Positions 1 to 8,249 of a stretch of DNA of 64,000 nucleotides are shown in pieces. Source of the stretch: Planctomycetales bacterium 10988 (GTDB lineage Bacteria > Planctomycetota > Planctomycetia > Pirellulales > Pb10988); contig CP043547.1 of assembly GCA_009664345.1 (NCBI GenBank), positions 3,004,709-3,068,708 of the forward strand, read 5' to 3'. A model generated the notes under the pieces. It saw nothing but the letters and a program-made list of their open reading frames with translations, made no database searches and had not been told where the DNA came from. The position numbers and the translations under genes were made by a program. The first letter of the stretch is position 1. Each line of letters starts with the position of its first letter.

Positions 1-1
1 G

Positions 2-685
2 CCTGCCTTGGTGATCGGGATTCCGTTGTCGCTCTTTTTCGTTTGGCTTGGCCGAAAACATAAATATGATCCGCCACCGAACATGGATCGTTTAAATGAA
101 TTGATCCGTCGTTGGAAAGAGGAAAAAGGCCCGATCGTCGGGTTGATCGAAGAACCGAACTTGCACGATCCGCCGCCGGAATGGCCGGAGCCGGACATGT
201 ATGATTACGGAGTGGAACGCATTCTGATCGTGGAACGCGATATTCTTGTCGATTGGTTGGTCCTCAATCAAATGCATGCGGAATGGAAAACCTTGATCGT
301 GGCGGCTTCTGGCTATCCGACGTATATGGTGGAACATGCCAACCGGCTCTTGGCCGAACGACCCGATTTGCCGGTGTTTCTCTTGCATGATGCGACCGAA
401 GAAGGATTGTTGCTCGAATCGAGAATCCGTGAAGAAGGGCTTTTCCATCTCGCTGAGCATCCGGTGATCGACCTCGGGATCACGCCGGGCGAAGTCGAAA
501 AGATGGACCGCTTGAAGGCTCTCAAACCGGAACAAAGCGATTATCATCTTCCGGTGGATATGTTGCCGCTGCTGATGCTTTCCACGGGAATTACCGCGGC
601 GATGCTGCAACAGACGACCTTGGAAAATCTCCTCATGCAATCTCAATCCGGGGCGGATGACGCGGGCACCGTTGGATATGGATAA
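2..685 (+). CDS. Hypothetical membrane-anchored protein, 5' end outside window
   Basis: The reading frame is open from the first bases, so the true start lies upstream; about 227 residues are visible and it ends with TAA at 683-685. The visible part opens with a hydrophobic stretch (LVIGIPLSLFFVWLG) followed by a basic RKHK, which suggests a membrane segment with the rest in the cytosol. The soluble part has an alternating strand/helix look (VERILIVERDILVDWL, TLIVAASGYP, PVFLLHDATEEG) that resembles a Rossmann or Toprim-like fold, but I see no diagnostic catalytic motif. I do not recognise the family. It is followed 32 bases later by a lipoprotein gene on the same strand, so the two may be cotranscribed. 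Confidence 0.7.
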   Translation, partial: PALVIGIPLSLFFVWLGRKHKYDPPPNMDRLNELIRRWKEEKGPIVGLIEEPNLHDPPPEWPEPDMYDYGVERILIVERDILVDWLVLNQMHAEWKTLIVAASGYPTYMVEHANRLLAERPDLPVFLLHDATEEGLLLESRIREEGLFHLAEHPVIDLGITPGEVEKMDRLKALKPEQSDYHLPVDMLPLLMLSTGITAAMLQQTTLENLLMQSQSGADDAGTVGYG

Positions 686-717
686 TCAATCACCTTGTCT
701 ATAGCGAGCATTTCTTG

Positions 718-1209
718 ATGAAAACTGGTTTTTGGCTGCGTGGTGTTGGGCTGTTTTGTTTGTTCGCGATGGTCGGATGCGAGCCGCATGTCTCGATGGA
801 GGCCGAACGGCAGCTAGTTGTTGAAGGTCAGTATGAGAAAGGAATAGAAGCCCTCGAAACGTATTTGCGGAATAACCCAGAGAGTGCCGAAGCGAGCCGG
901 GCCGCCTTCTTCTTGGGTAAGGCTCATCTGGGAGCCGACAAGTCTCTTGATGGAGCCACGATCATTTTCGAGAAAATCCTCCGTGACTTTCCCGACTCCC
1001 TCGAAGCTCATAAGAGCAAATATAAACTCGGCATGATCGCCCTGTGGATGGGAGACATCGACATGGCCTTGGCTCGCTTCCGTCCTTTGGCAGAAGTCCC
1101 GGATGGCCCGTTGGCCCCAGAAGCCCGGCAGATGGTCCTCTTCTTGGAACGCTTCCGCACTGAGCCCGTCCATGCCAACCAACACGAAGAGGGAGAGGCC
1201 AGACCGTAA
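718..1209 (+). CDS. TPR-type lipoprotein
   Basis: The 163-residue product begins with a short basic N-terminus, a hydrophobic core and a lipobox-like FAMVGC, so it is probably cleaved and lipidated at Cys and held in the envelope. The mature part is helical with tetratricopeptide-like repeats: GQYEKGIEALETYLRNNP, then a LDGATIIFEKILRDFPDS unit, then GDIDMALARFRPLAE. Such repeats serve as protein-binding scaffolds, as in YfiO/CpoB-type proteins; the partner is unknown. ATG at 718 was preferred to the overlapping TTG at 715. The stop at 1209 lies two bases before the next ATG at 1212, so it is probably translationally coupled to the asparagine-synthase-like gene. Confidence 0.75.
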   Translation: MKTGFWLRGVGLFCLFAMVGCEPHVSMEAERQLVVEGQYEKGIEALETYLRNNPESAEASRAAFFLGKAHLGADKSLDGATIIFEKILRDFPDSLEAHKSKYKLGMIALWMGDIDMALARFRPLAEVPDGPLAPEARQMVLFLERFRTEPVHANQHEEGEARP

Positions 1210-1211
1210 CG

Positions 1212-3014
1212 ATGGGAGCTTTGTTTGGTTTTACCGGAACCCCGCAATCCGGTGTTTTGGAACAGATGGCCGCGACCCTCAAGCATCGTGGGAGCGATCC
1301 GCTACAAACGCACATCACCGAACATGGCAGCCTTGGCTATCTTCCTCCTCGTCATGTTCCTAGCGATCTCATCACCCAGGGGAAAACCCAATCCCCCGAC
1401 GATATCCATTGCGGGATTTATTCAAGAGACGGTCTGACCATCGCCCTGGCCGGGGAAGCTTGGTGCCTTGCCGAACCGCAAGTTCCCAAAAGGGTGACGC
1501 TTGCCGAGCTAGCAAACAAGTTCACGCAGCAGGGGATCACCGTCATCGAAAACCTTGTCGGTTCCTTCATTGCCGTGCTTTCTGAAACAGACAAATGGTG
1601 GCTCGTTCGGGATCAGGTCGGGCGGCGAACGGCGTTTTATGCCGACTTTGAGGAACGCTTGCTCTTCGCCATCGAACCGAAAGGGGTCTTGGTTTATCCC
1701 GGAGTTCCCCGGAAGTTACGACCGGCGGCCTTGGCTCAATATATGAGTTTCAGTTTCGTTCCTGGGGCGGGGACAATGCTGGAAGGCGTTCAAGAAGTCC
1801 CGCCATCGCACTATGTCAAACAGACGGTGGGGAAGAAATCCAAACTCGTTCGTTATGCCGAATTGGAAACGAAACCATTGGAGCATCTCGCCCAAGAACA
1901 GGAATCGAAGATCGACGCTTGGTGGGAAAAACAGTTCCAACAAACCTTCAGCGATTGCGTTGCGTTGGGTTTGCCCCAAGATGAGCCCGTGGCGGTGTTT
2001 CTCTCCGGCGGACTCGATTCAAGTGTCGTCACGGCGGAAGTCGCCCGACAGTACCCTGGAAAAATTCAAACCTTTGCCCTGCATTTCGGCGAAGGCTATC
2101 CGAATGAATTGGAATACGCCAAAGCGGTCGCAGAAAGAGTCGGCACCGAACACCAGGAAGTTCTGCTGCGGCCACAAGATTTCCTCAGCCGGCTAGAGCA
2201 AATGATTTGGCACCTGGATGATCCGGTCGGCGATCCGATCACGATGCCAAACTTCGAACTTTCGCGAATCGTCTCACAAACGCACAACGTCATTTATAAT
2301 GGCGAAGGGGGCGATCCTTGCTTCGGAGGGCCGAAGAATATCCCGATGTGCCTGCAACACTGGTATGGCGGCATCCAGCGACCGGCCAACTTCCGCGAGC
2401 AGGCCTATCTCGCCAGTTACCGACGGGGTTATGAAGAACTCACCCGACTACTGACGCCGGAAGTGCTGCGAGAAATCGACTTCGAACGCGATCTGGAATC
2501 GATTCTCACTCCCTTTTTCGCGACGGAACAACCTTCGCGTTTTCTCGACAAGCTGCAACTGATCAATATTCAACTTAAAGGGGCACATCTCATTCTCCCC
2601 AAAGTCGAGCGGATGACCGGAGCCTGGGGACTTCGGGTGCGAGAACCGCTTTTCGATGAACGCATGGTTCAAATGAGCTTTCAACTACCCGGCCATTTGA
2701 AGCTGGCCCAAGGAGATGAAAAAATAATTTTGAAACGCTGTTATGAGAATCAATTGCCGGAAAGCGTGATCAAACGCCCCAAAAGTGGCATGCGTGTTCC
2801 CGTCCATTACTGGTTTCAAAAGGAATTAAAAAAGGTCGCTCGGTCCGTTTTACGGAAGAAAACACTAAAAAGAGAAGGAATTTTTCGTCCCGAACGCGTG
2901 AAACAATTGCTCGACTATGCCACGGAAGAAGGTCCAGGACGCTACGGTTTACGCCTCTGGATGTTATTGACTTTTGAAATTTGGCGAAAACAAGTCCTTG
3001 ATCGTGAAAGATGA
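1212..3014 (+). CDS. Asparagine synthase-like amidotransferase lacking the N-terminal cysteine
   Basis: This 600-residue protein matches the AsnB layout: an N-terminal class II glutaminase-like domain (about 1-210) and a C-terminal ATP-pyrophosphatase synthetase domain with the PP-loop SGGLDSS near residue 265, which binds ATP and adenylates a carboxylate. Class II amidotransferases need Cys2 (M-C-G-I) to take ammonia from glutamine. Here the start reads MGALFGFTG, so Cys2 is absent although the following GFTG and HRGSDP elements are kept. It may use free ammonia or another amine donor, or act on a peptide or sugar substrate as in specialised relatives. The substrate cannot be told from the sequence. 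It sits two bases after a TPR lipoprotein gene, and no AsnB-linked biosynthetic genes are visible. Confidence 0.8.
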   Translation: MGALFGFTGTPQSGVLEQMAATLKHRGSDPLQTHITEHGSLGYLPPRHVPSDLITQGKTQSPDDIHCGIYSRDGLTIALAGEAWCLAEPQVPKRVTLAELANKFTQQGITVIENLVGSFIAVLSETDKWWLVRDQVGRRTAFYADFEERLLFAIEPKGVLVYPGVPRKLRPAALAQYMSFSFVPGAGTMLEGVQEVPPSHYVKQTVGKKSKLVRYAELETKPLEHLAQEQESKIDAWWEKQFQQTFSDCVALGLPQDEPVAVFLSGGLDSSVVTAEVARQYPGKIQTFALHFGEGYPNELEYAKAVAERVGTEHQEVLLRPQDFLSRLEQMIWHLDDPVGDPITMPNFELSRIVSQTHNVIYNGEGGDPCFGGPKNIPMCLQHWYGGIQRPANFREQAYLASYRRGYEELTRLLTPEVLREIDFERDLESILTPFFATEQPSRFLDKLQLINIQLKGAHLILPKVERMTGAWGLRVREPLFDERMVQMSFQLPGHLKLAQGDEKIILKRCYENQLPESVIKRPKSGMRVPVHYWFQKELKKVARSVLRKKTLKREGIFRPERVKQLLDYATEEGPGRYGLRLWMLLTFEIWRKQVLDRER

Positions 3015-3376
3015 TCGATTAAGATAGAGTTCGGAGCATATTCATCCTATTAAATAGATACTTAAACTATCTCTATTCCTAACTTTTATTTTAAGAACTT
3101 TTCGTCCCTTCTATTCCCTTATCTTTCAATTCTTGTGTTGTGCTAGCATTTTAAAAGTTAGCGGTCAAAACCTGGTCGGCCAAGGAAAAACACCTAAAAC
3201 AGATTAGGGTCCTATCAGTTTTTGTCCCTCTACTAAAAGACCATCTTTGACGTCAAGATGTCGATCATTTCAAGTGACTTAAAAAGTAGTTGAATGGAAA
3301 TTTTATTCAATTCTTTTTGAAAAAGGCCCTGATCACACCACGTCAAAGGGAATCTACTTTCGCAACGGGTAAGACT
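3015..3376. other. Intergenic region with a dyad near 3242-3260
   Basis: AT-rich spacer upstream of the FHA gene. The only structure I see is an imperfect palindrome at 3242-3260 (arms CATCTTTGAC and GTCAAGATG, one-base asymmetry, core TTGACGTCAA), about 120 bases before the chosen start, and a weak hairpin near 3290-3311. No convincing gene is present. Confidence 0.35.
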
Positions 3377-3919
3377 ATGATCGTGCTGGATATTCTCAAA
3401 GGTCCAGATGCCAATCGCCGGATTGCCGTCAATGCGAATCCGTTTCTGTTCGGCAGAGCGGAAGATTGCCATTTGCGACTCGCCCACGACTCAGTGAGCC
3501 GACAACATTGTCAGATCGAATTCACTGGCGGAGTCGCCGTCATTCAGGACCTCGAAAGCACCAATGGAACCTTGGTCAACGGGAGGTTGCTCCAAGATTT
3601 TCATCCGGTCTGCGATGAAGACCTAATCACCATAGGCCCTTGGGAAATCATGATTTGCTACGAAGAGGCCGGTTCCTCCTATGGTGGAAAAGCGGATCAT
3701 GTGCTAGGAGACGAAAGCTTTGAAGAAGATAGCTCTCAACGGGCACAAGGGGATTTAGAAACGATTCGCATCCCTTCTTTGGGTGAACTCGAATCGATCT
3801 ACAGCGAGATTTCCCAAAAGGAAAGTAGCTCTTCCCTTCAGAAACAAACCCAACAGCAAGTGAAGCAACAAACGACGAAAAAGTGGGGCCGCTTTCTCCC
3901 CAGTTGGCTCCGATTCTAG
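3377..3919 (+). CDS. FHA domain protein
   Basis: A 180-residue protein with an N-terminal forkhead-associated domain (about 1-95), which binds phosphothreonine peptides and so links to Ser/Thr kinase signalling. The signature elements are clear: FLFGRAEDCHLRL (GR), SRQHCQI (SxxH) and STNGTLVNG (NG). The C-terminal half is acidic and then Gln/Ser-rich (KQTQQQVKQQ), with no recognised domain and no membrane segment, ending in a basic, tryptophan-containing tail. The frame is open further upstream to TTG at 3290, but ATG at 3377 starts directly at the FHA beta strand (MIVLDILKGPD) and is preferred; its ribosome site is weak. It stands alone between intergenic spacers. Confidence 0.8.
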   Translation: MIVLDILKGPDANRRIAVNANPFLFGRAEDCHLRLAHDSVSRQHCQIEFTGGVAVIQDLESTNGTLVNGRLLQDFHPVCDEDLITIGPWEIMICYEEAGSSYGGKADHVLGDESFEEDSSQRAQGDLETIRIPSLGELESIYSEISQKESSSSLQKQTQQQVKQQTTKKWGRFLPSWLRF

Positions 3920-4123
3920 CCTCCTTCCCTCAAACCTAGCCATTCCCTTCTTGCCGGCATTCTTGCCTCTTCCCCCTTTTCGGCAAAGTCCTCCTACCTT
4001 GACGATCGTTCCGACCTTCCTAGGATTCATTGGGCTGCGATGAGTATTGTTCCCTGATTTCGCATGGTGAGATCAGAAACAAATACGTTTATTCCCCAAC
4101 TTTAAACTTCGGAAGGAATAGCC

Positions 4124-4525
4124 ATGAATAAGCTAAGCTATTTAGTTGGGCTTGCAACGGCTTTCTCTGTAATGACCGTGTTGAGCCCTAGTAGTGTTCA
4201 AGCGAAAGATACGAACGACGCCCGGCAAGAGTTACGCATTCCTCAAGAAACGCAAGATGTGACCGCCTTTGCGGCTGCGGAAGCGGCTTCTGAAGGGACA
4301 CTGGTAGCGGATCGCTGGGATCGGTATCGTCGGCGAGCTTATCGCCGAGCGGATCGCTATACCCCGTATCGAAGCTATCGCTACAACTATGATTACTATC
4401 CACGACGAAGCGGACTCTCGATTGGAATCGGAACGAGCCCTCGCTATTATTCCGGCTATCGATATAGTCCCTACCGATCTTACTATGCCCCGCGTAGTGG
4501 ATTTGGTTTCTCGATCGGATTCTAG
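4124..4525 (+). CDS. Small exported Tyr/Arg-rich protein
   Basis: A 133-residue protein with a good ribosome site (GGAAGGA, eight bases before ATG) and a classic signal peptide ending near SSVQA|KD. The mature N-terminal half is Ala/Glu-rich; from about residue 65 it becomes tyrosine- and arginine-rich (DRYRRRAYRRADRYTPYRSY), then ends in SIGIGTSPRYYSGYRY and GFGFSIGF. I know no enzymatic family with this pattern; low-complexity Tyr-rich exported proteins are plausible structural or adhesive envelope components. A second Tyr-rich exported protein is at 24605-25156, also containing an FSIGYSPYY segment, which suggests a small family. A strong terminator follows at 4580-4616. Confidence 0.7.
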   Translation: MNKLSYLVGLATAFSVMTVLSPSSVQAKDTNDARQELRIPQETQDVTAFAAAEAASEGTLVADRWDRYRRRAYRRADRYTPYRSYRYNYDYYPRRSGLSIGIGTSPRYYSGYRYSPYRSYYAPRSGFGFSIGF

Positions 4526-4579
4526 GTAGCTCTAGAGAACGTAATCAAAGTCGGAACAAGAACTTCTGACAAAAAAGAA

Positions 4580-4616
4580 AACCCGCAGGCCCTTTGAGAG
4601 CTTGCGGGTTTTTTAT
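4580..4616 (+). terminator. Rho-independent terminator
   Basis: Stem AACCCGCA/TGCGGGTT extended by three inner pairs, loop of about nine bases, followed by a TTTTTT run. It sits 55 bases after the Tyr/Arg-rich protein gene and before the oppositely oriented tRNA. Confidence 0.85.
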
Positions 4617-4643
4617 TTGGTTTTCAATGAAAATCGAAAGAAG

Positions 4644-4715
4644 AGGCGCCGGCCGGATTCGAACCGGCGATGGCGGATTTGCAATCCGCTGCCTTAGCCA
4701 CTTGGCCACGGCGCC
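4644..4715 (-). tRNA. tRNA-Cys(GCA)
   Basis: On the minus strand a 72-base cloverleaf can be folded by eye: acceptor stem GGCGCCG/CGGCGCC with discriminator U (typical for tRNA-Cys), D stem GCC/GGC, anticodon stem GCGGA/TCCGC with loop TTGCAAA giving anticodon GCA, and T arm GCCGG-TTCGAAT-CCGGC. The 3' CCA is not encoded. It lies between the plus-strand terminator and the 3' end of the exporter operon. Confidence 0.97.
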
Positions 4716-4813
4716 CTAAGTTGTTCCCGATTGAGGAAGATCAAGATTAGCCGATTTTAATGATTAAATCAAGAACACTTTCTTTATCGGTTATGAATTT
4801 GTATCGCTTGAGT

Positions 4814-6184
4814 TCAGATCGCTTTTTTCTTCAAATCGCTTGTCCATTCTTCGTCCAATTCCGGCATTCGTTCCCAACTCGCTTGCGGCAAACAAGGACC
4901 AAACTGGCCCGAAGGTCTTAAATGGCCAGGAGTTAATTCATTCTCCCAAGGGAAGACTAACACTTGATCGTGTCGAATTTTCCCTTTTTGACTCGTTGCA
5001 AAGTGAACCGAAAGACGGTATTCTCCGCTGCGAAATTGGCTGAAATCAAGCCGACATCGCAAATGCTGGCTTTCGGGATCGCCTCCGTTTTGCCATGGAT
5101 TCACATTGGGATTCGTCCCCAACAGCGGCATTCCGTGACTATCATGAAGGATCAATTCCGGAAAGGGGTTGGAAGACGCGTCGAGGAACTGCGTCTCCAG
5201 ATCAACCACCAAATGTCGTTTCTCCTGACACAGACGCACCCGACGGAGTCCCGGTTCGCCTGGGTTAAGCGAAAAGTTCTGTTCCAAGGTCTGCCGCTGG
5301 GGCAAATACTCCTGCATACAAGCTTCGACGGAACCGCTTTTGACAAGCCTGCCCTGCTCCAAAAGAATCGCCTGATGACATAACTGGCGAATGGCAGAGA
5401 GGTTATGACTTACAAAGAGAACCGTGCGGCCATCTTGGGCCACTTCCCGCATCTTGCCGAGACACTTCTTTTGAAAATGCGTATCGCCGACGGCGAGGAC
5501 TTCATCGACGACCAGAATATCGGTCTTTAAATGAGCCGCGACGGCAAAGGCCAAACGAACATACATCCCGGAACTATAATGCTTCACCGGAGTTTCCAAG
5601 AACTTATCTACCCCGGCAAACTCAACAATAGCATCTAATTCTTGATGAATCTCCGCTTGCCGCATTCCCAACAGAGAACCATTGAGAAAAATATTCTCTC
5701 GTCCGGTCAATTCGCGATGGAATCCGGTGCCGACTTCCAGCAGGCTTGCCAGACGTCCTCGATAGCGAAGGGTCCCGGTCGTCGGGCGGGTAATACGACT
5801 CAAGACTTTGAGTAACGTCGATTTCCCGGCTCCGTTGGCTCCCAGAATGCCCATCACTTGGCCGACGGGAATTTCGAGAGAAATGTCTTTCAAGGCCCAA
5901 AATTCTCCCCGCTGGACCTTTGGACGGGAGGAAGTTTGCCAAAACTTCAGCCGGTTCCCAACCTTCATCAGGTCTTCACGGAGGTTGTTGTTCGGTTTTT
6001 TCACTCCGCCGAGCTTGTAGCGTTTGCCGATTTCTTCCAACCGAATCGCCCAAGGCTGAGGAGATGCCGCTTCTAAAGTCGTCGGGGATTCAGATTTCAT
6101 GGCATGACCTTCCTCCTCTTGAGCAAGCAGGGTCAAGGAAGAGGACGCTTGATTGGAAGACCGAGATGAGGAGGAATTGGACAT
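4814..6184 (-). CDS. Polysaccharide ABC exporter, ATP-binding subunit (Wzt/TagH type)
   Basis: The 456-residue protein is the motor of an ABC-2 exporter for O-antigen- or teichoic-acid-like polymers. Residues about 45-275 form the nucleotide-binding domain: Walker A GANGAGKST (115-123), the family-typical signature YSSGM (203-207), Walker B DILVVDE (222-228) and the following AVGD; the insertion before Walker A with the PNNNLRED segment is typical of this subfamily. Residues about 290-456 form an extra domain, which in Wzt proteins can recognise the modified end of the glycan. The first 28 residues are Ser-rich, and the second methionine (M29) is a possible start. The gene follows the permease gene by 70 bases on the same strand, so the pair forms one transporter. 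Confidence 0.9.
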   Translation of the reverse strand: MSNSSSSRSSNQASSSLTLLAQEEEGHAMKSESPTTLEAASPQPWAIRLEEIGKRYKLGGVKKPNNNLREDLMKVGNRLKFWQTSSRPKVQRGEFWALKDISLEIPVGQVMGILGANGAGKSTLLKVLSRITRPTTGTLRYRGRLASLLEVGTGFHRELTGRENIFLNGSLLGMRQAEIHQELDAIVEFAGVDKFLETPVKHYSSGMYVRLAFAVAAHLKTDILVVDEVLAVGDTHFQKKCLGKMREVAQDGRTVLFVSHNLSAIRQLCHQAILLEQGRLVKSGSVEACMQEYLPQRQTLEQNFSLNPGEPGLRRVRLCQEKRHLVVDLETQFLDASSNPFPELILHDSHGMPLLGTNPNVNPWQNGGDPESQHLRCRLDFSQFRSGEYRLSVHFATSQKGKIRHDQVLVFPWENELTPGHLRPSGQFGPCLPQASWERMPELDEEWTSDLKKKAI

Positions 6185-6254
6185 GGAGTAAATTTTCCCT
6201 TATCAGGAAACGGTGGTGCGAAAGCTGGTCGACAAACCTCAAAAAGTCTCTCAC

Positions 6255-7136
6255 TTACAACACATCGGCAAGATAGGTTTCACGGCGGCGAAAGACCCAG
6301 GCTCCAAAAACAAAAAGGAGAATGGAAACCATTGTTCCCAAGGCCACCAAGGGCCAATCAATCGGTTGGTGACTGACCAAGGCTCGATAGGTTTCGATCA
6401 CCGCGGCCATTGGATTGAACCGCAACCAAGGTTGGAGCCATGCCGGCCAATCTTCCAAGGAAAGCAAAACGCTGACGAGCAATCCCGATTGCAATAAGAA
6501 AGGAATCACATATTTTACATCACGATATTGAGCGTTGAGAATCCCAACAAGATAGCCAATCCCGCACGCACTCAGCATCTGGATCAAGAGCAAACCCGGA
6601 ATCGCCAACAGCAGCCCCCAAGTGAAATACCCTGTGAATAAGGCAGCCAACAGCAACACGACAATCGTAATGCCAAAATCCACGCTGGATGCCAACACTC
6701 TCGCGGTAGGCACAATAATGCGAGGAAAGTAAACCTTGCTGATCAGATTCGCTTCCGATTCCATACAGACCGAAGCACTATAAACCCCTTGAGCGAAGCT
6801 ATTCCAAGGGACCAGGGCCGCCAAATAAAAGAGCATCGCCTCGATCGCTCCGGCGTCTTGTCCCGAACGAAAGCGGCTAAAAATTAAAGCCAATACGCCC
6901 CCGGTGAACAGCGGCTGCAAGACAACCCAGGCAATTCCCAAAGCCGTTTGTTTATAGCGAACTTTTAAATCTCGCAGAGTCAACGCCCAAAACAGTTCGC
7001 GATAGCTGAGCACTTCGCGAAGCGCTTGCCACCAACCGTCACGCTGATCCGCTACGATGACCGTTTCCGGTCGGGCATCATATCCCAACGGGCTCGAAGT
7101 CACCGATTCCGGGGAAATTGCTGAAGTATGGGACAT
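6255..7136 (-). CDS. Polysaccharide ABC exporter, permease subunit (Wzm/TagG type)
   Basis: A 293-residue ABC-2 type membrane protein with about six transmembrane segments (for example WVVLQPLFTGGVLALIF and VLLLAALFTGYFTWGLLLAI). Before the first segment it has the characteristic amphipathic stretch YRELFWALTLRDLKVRYKQT, and a conserved FNPMAAVIETYR segment before the last helix. With the ATPase encoded just downstream it would move a lipid-linked glycan across the inner membrane. Its ATG overlaps the stop of a small upstream frame in a TAATG arrangement, so translation may be coupled. No glycosyltransferases are next to it, so the transported polymer is unknown. Confidence 0.9.
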   Translation of the reverse strand: MSHTSAISPESVTSSPLGYDARPETVIVADQRDGWWQALREVLSYRELFWALTLRDLKVRYKQTALGIAWVVLQPLFTGGVLALIFSRFRSGQDAGAIEAMLFYLAALVPWNSFAQGVYSASVCMESEANLISKVYFPRIIVPTARVLASSVDFGITIVVLLLAALFTGYFTWGLLLAIPGLLLIQMLSACGIGYLVGILNAQYRDVKYVIPFLLQSGLLVSVLLSLEDWPAWLQPWLRFNPMAAVIETYRALVSHQPIDWPLVALGTMVSILLFVFGAWVFRRRETYLADVL

Positions 7137-7393
7137 TACGATTGACCTTCTCGATCGACGAGTGGGGGCATCTGCATATCAGGCGCAATCCGCACAATGA
7201 GTGGCGAACGCTTTCTTTTCCTGGTCTCGATAAGTTGTACGGGAGTTCTGACCGGCGTGATCCGGTTGACTGACTTGAAAAAGGAATTTCTGGTGCCGTT
7301 CGCAGCCGTTTTCTCGACCGAGCCACGAACCCGGTGCCGATAAAACATGGTATCCAAAGGCGACTTGCCCACACGGGAACCTGCCAGGGTCAT
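7136..7393 (-). CDS. Possible small basic protein coupled to the exporter permease
   Basis: An 85-residue reading frame with no recognisable domain. Two features favour it over chance: a strong ribosome site (GAGGAGG seven bases before ATG at 7393) and a stop that overlaps the permease start as TAATG. The product is basic (KRKRSP segment) and without a signal peptide. It could be a genuine small subunit or just a leader frame that feeds ribosomes to the permease; the GAGGAG/CTCCTC self-complementarity around the site could also make it regulatory. Other overlapping frames exist here, so confidence is modest. Confidence 0.4.
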   Translation of the reverse strand: MTLAGSRVGKSPLDTMFYRHRVRGSVEKTAANGTRNSFFKSVNRITPVRTPVQLIETRKRKRSPLIVRIAPDMQMPPLVDREGQS

Positions 7394-7661
7394 GAGGAGA
7401 CCTCCTCAGAAAGTCCGCGCGGATGGATACATTAACGGAGATGCACCAAAAACGGAAGAGAGATTCTGCCATCTGGAGTTTTTTGGATGGATAGAGTCAC
7501 TCAACCCGTTTTTTGCTCAAGGGTGTTTTACTTTTAAATGGTGACAGGCAAAAGAAAAACGCTCTAGATCATCAATAAAAGAGTCTTTAGGGTGGGCAAC
7601 GTTCAGTAGGCTTCGATTTCTACAACGTGCTGCCGCGGAAAGGCTCAAGGAAGGGATTCAC

Positions 7662-7991
7662 GTGGTTTTTACATTTTGGAAGCGTTCGCCGATTCTGGTT
7701 CCTTTACCCCTCGCCTTCGAGAAGTTGGCGGAAGCATGGGCACAGGAGTTGTATCAACAGCGTTTCGACCGCGTGAGTGAGCTTTCCACGATTGAATTGC
7801 GAGGCTATGTGCGGGCGATGATTCCGCACTCACTTTTACCTCAGCTGCAAGAAGAGACGATTTTTTCCACGAGTTCCCCTGAACAACAGGCTCATTGGAC
7901 ACGAGAAGTCGAGTCCCAAATTATCTGTTGTTTGAGGAATGTTCGCCGTGCTCGGGCGATGGCTTCCCAGGATGTTGTTCAAGCGGCCTAA
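7662..7991 (+). CDS. Hypothetical 109-residue protein
   Basis: Starts at GTG 7662 with an AAGGAAGGG ribosome site close upstream. The product is mostly helical and has no signal peptide, membrane segment or known motif; LAFEKLAEAWAQELYQQRFDRVSEL and EVESQIICCLRNVRRARAMA look like amphipathic helices. Coding-like composition and the ribosome site support a real gene. It is alone on the plus strand and faces the large dehydrogenase gene, with strong hairpins between them. Confidence 0.55.
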   Translation: MVFTFWKRSPILVPLPLAFEKLAEAWAQELYQQRFDRVSELSTIELRGYVRAMIPHSLLPQLQEETIFSTSSPEQQAHWTREVESQIICCLRNVRRARAMASQDVVQAA

Positions 7992-8086
7992 GGATTGTGT
8001 GAGAAAGGACGCCTGCCGGGCAAGCCTTCTTTCTTCGTTATCCTGCTTGAAGGACGGAAGCTATAGTACGCAACATTCCTCAAATA

Positions 8087-8131
8087 AACCTGCCCAGAAA
8101 TAGGGTGGTGGTCCCATATTCTGGGCAGGTT
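8087..8131. terminator. Strong hairpin between convergent genes
   Basis: Perfect 13-bp inverted repeat AACCTGCCCAGAA/TTCTGGGCAGGTT with a 19-base loop, about 95 bases after the stop of the 109-residue gene. It lacks a long T run directly after it, though TCTTTTTAA follows ten bases later. A terminator role is inferred from place and stem strength. Confidence 0.55.
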
Positions 8132-8155
8132 CTGAAGGAGTCTTTTTAAGAGCCA

Positions 8156-8222
8156 GTGGTCAAAACCCTTCAGAACCAGGTAAACACCTGGAAAAGGTGA
8201 CTCCCAATTTACTTTTGACCAC
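8156..8222. repeat. Nested inverted repeat, structured 3' region
   Basis: Outer 10-bp perfect arms GTGGTCAAAA (8156-8165) and TTTTGACCAC (8213-8222) enclose a small hairpin CCAGGT-aaac-ACCTGG. It begins 28 bases beyond the minus-strand dehydrogenase stop, so it probably ends that transcript, but it has no clear U tract. Confidence 0.45.
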
Positions 8223-8249
8223 AAACTCAAAACTACCGAAAAGGTCTCA

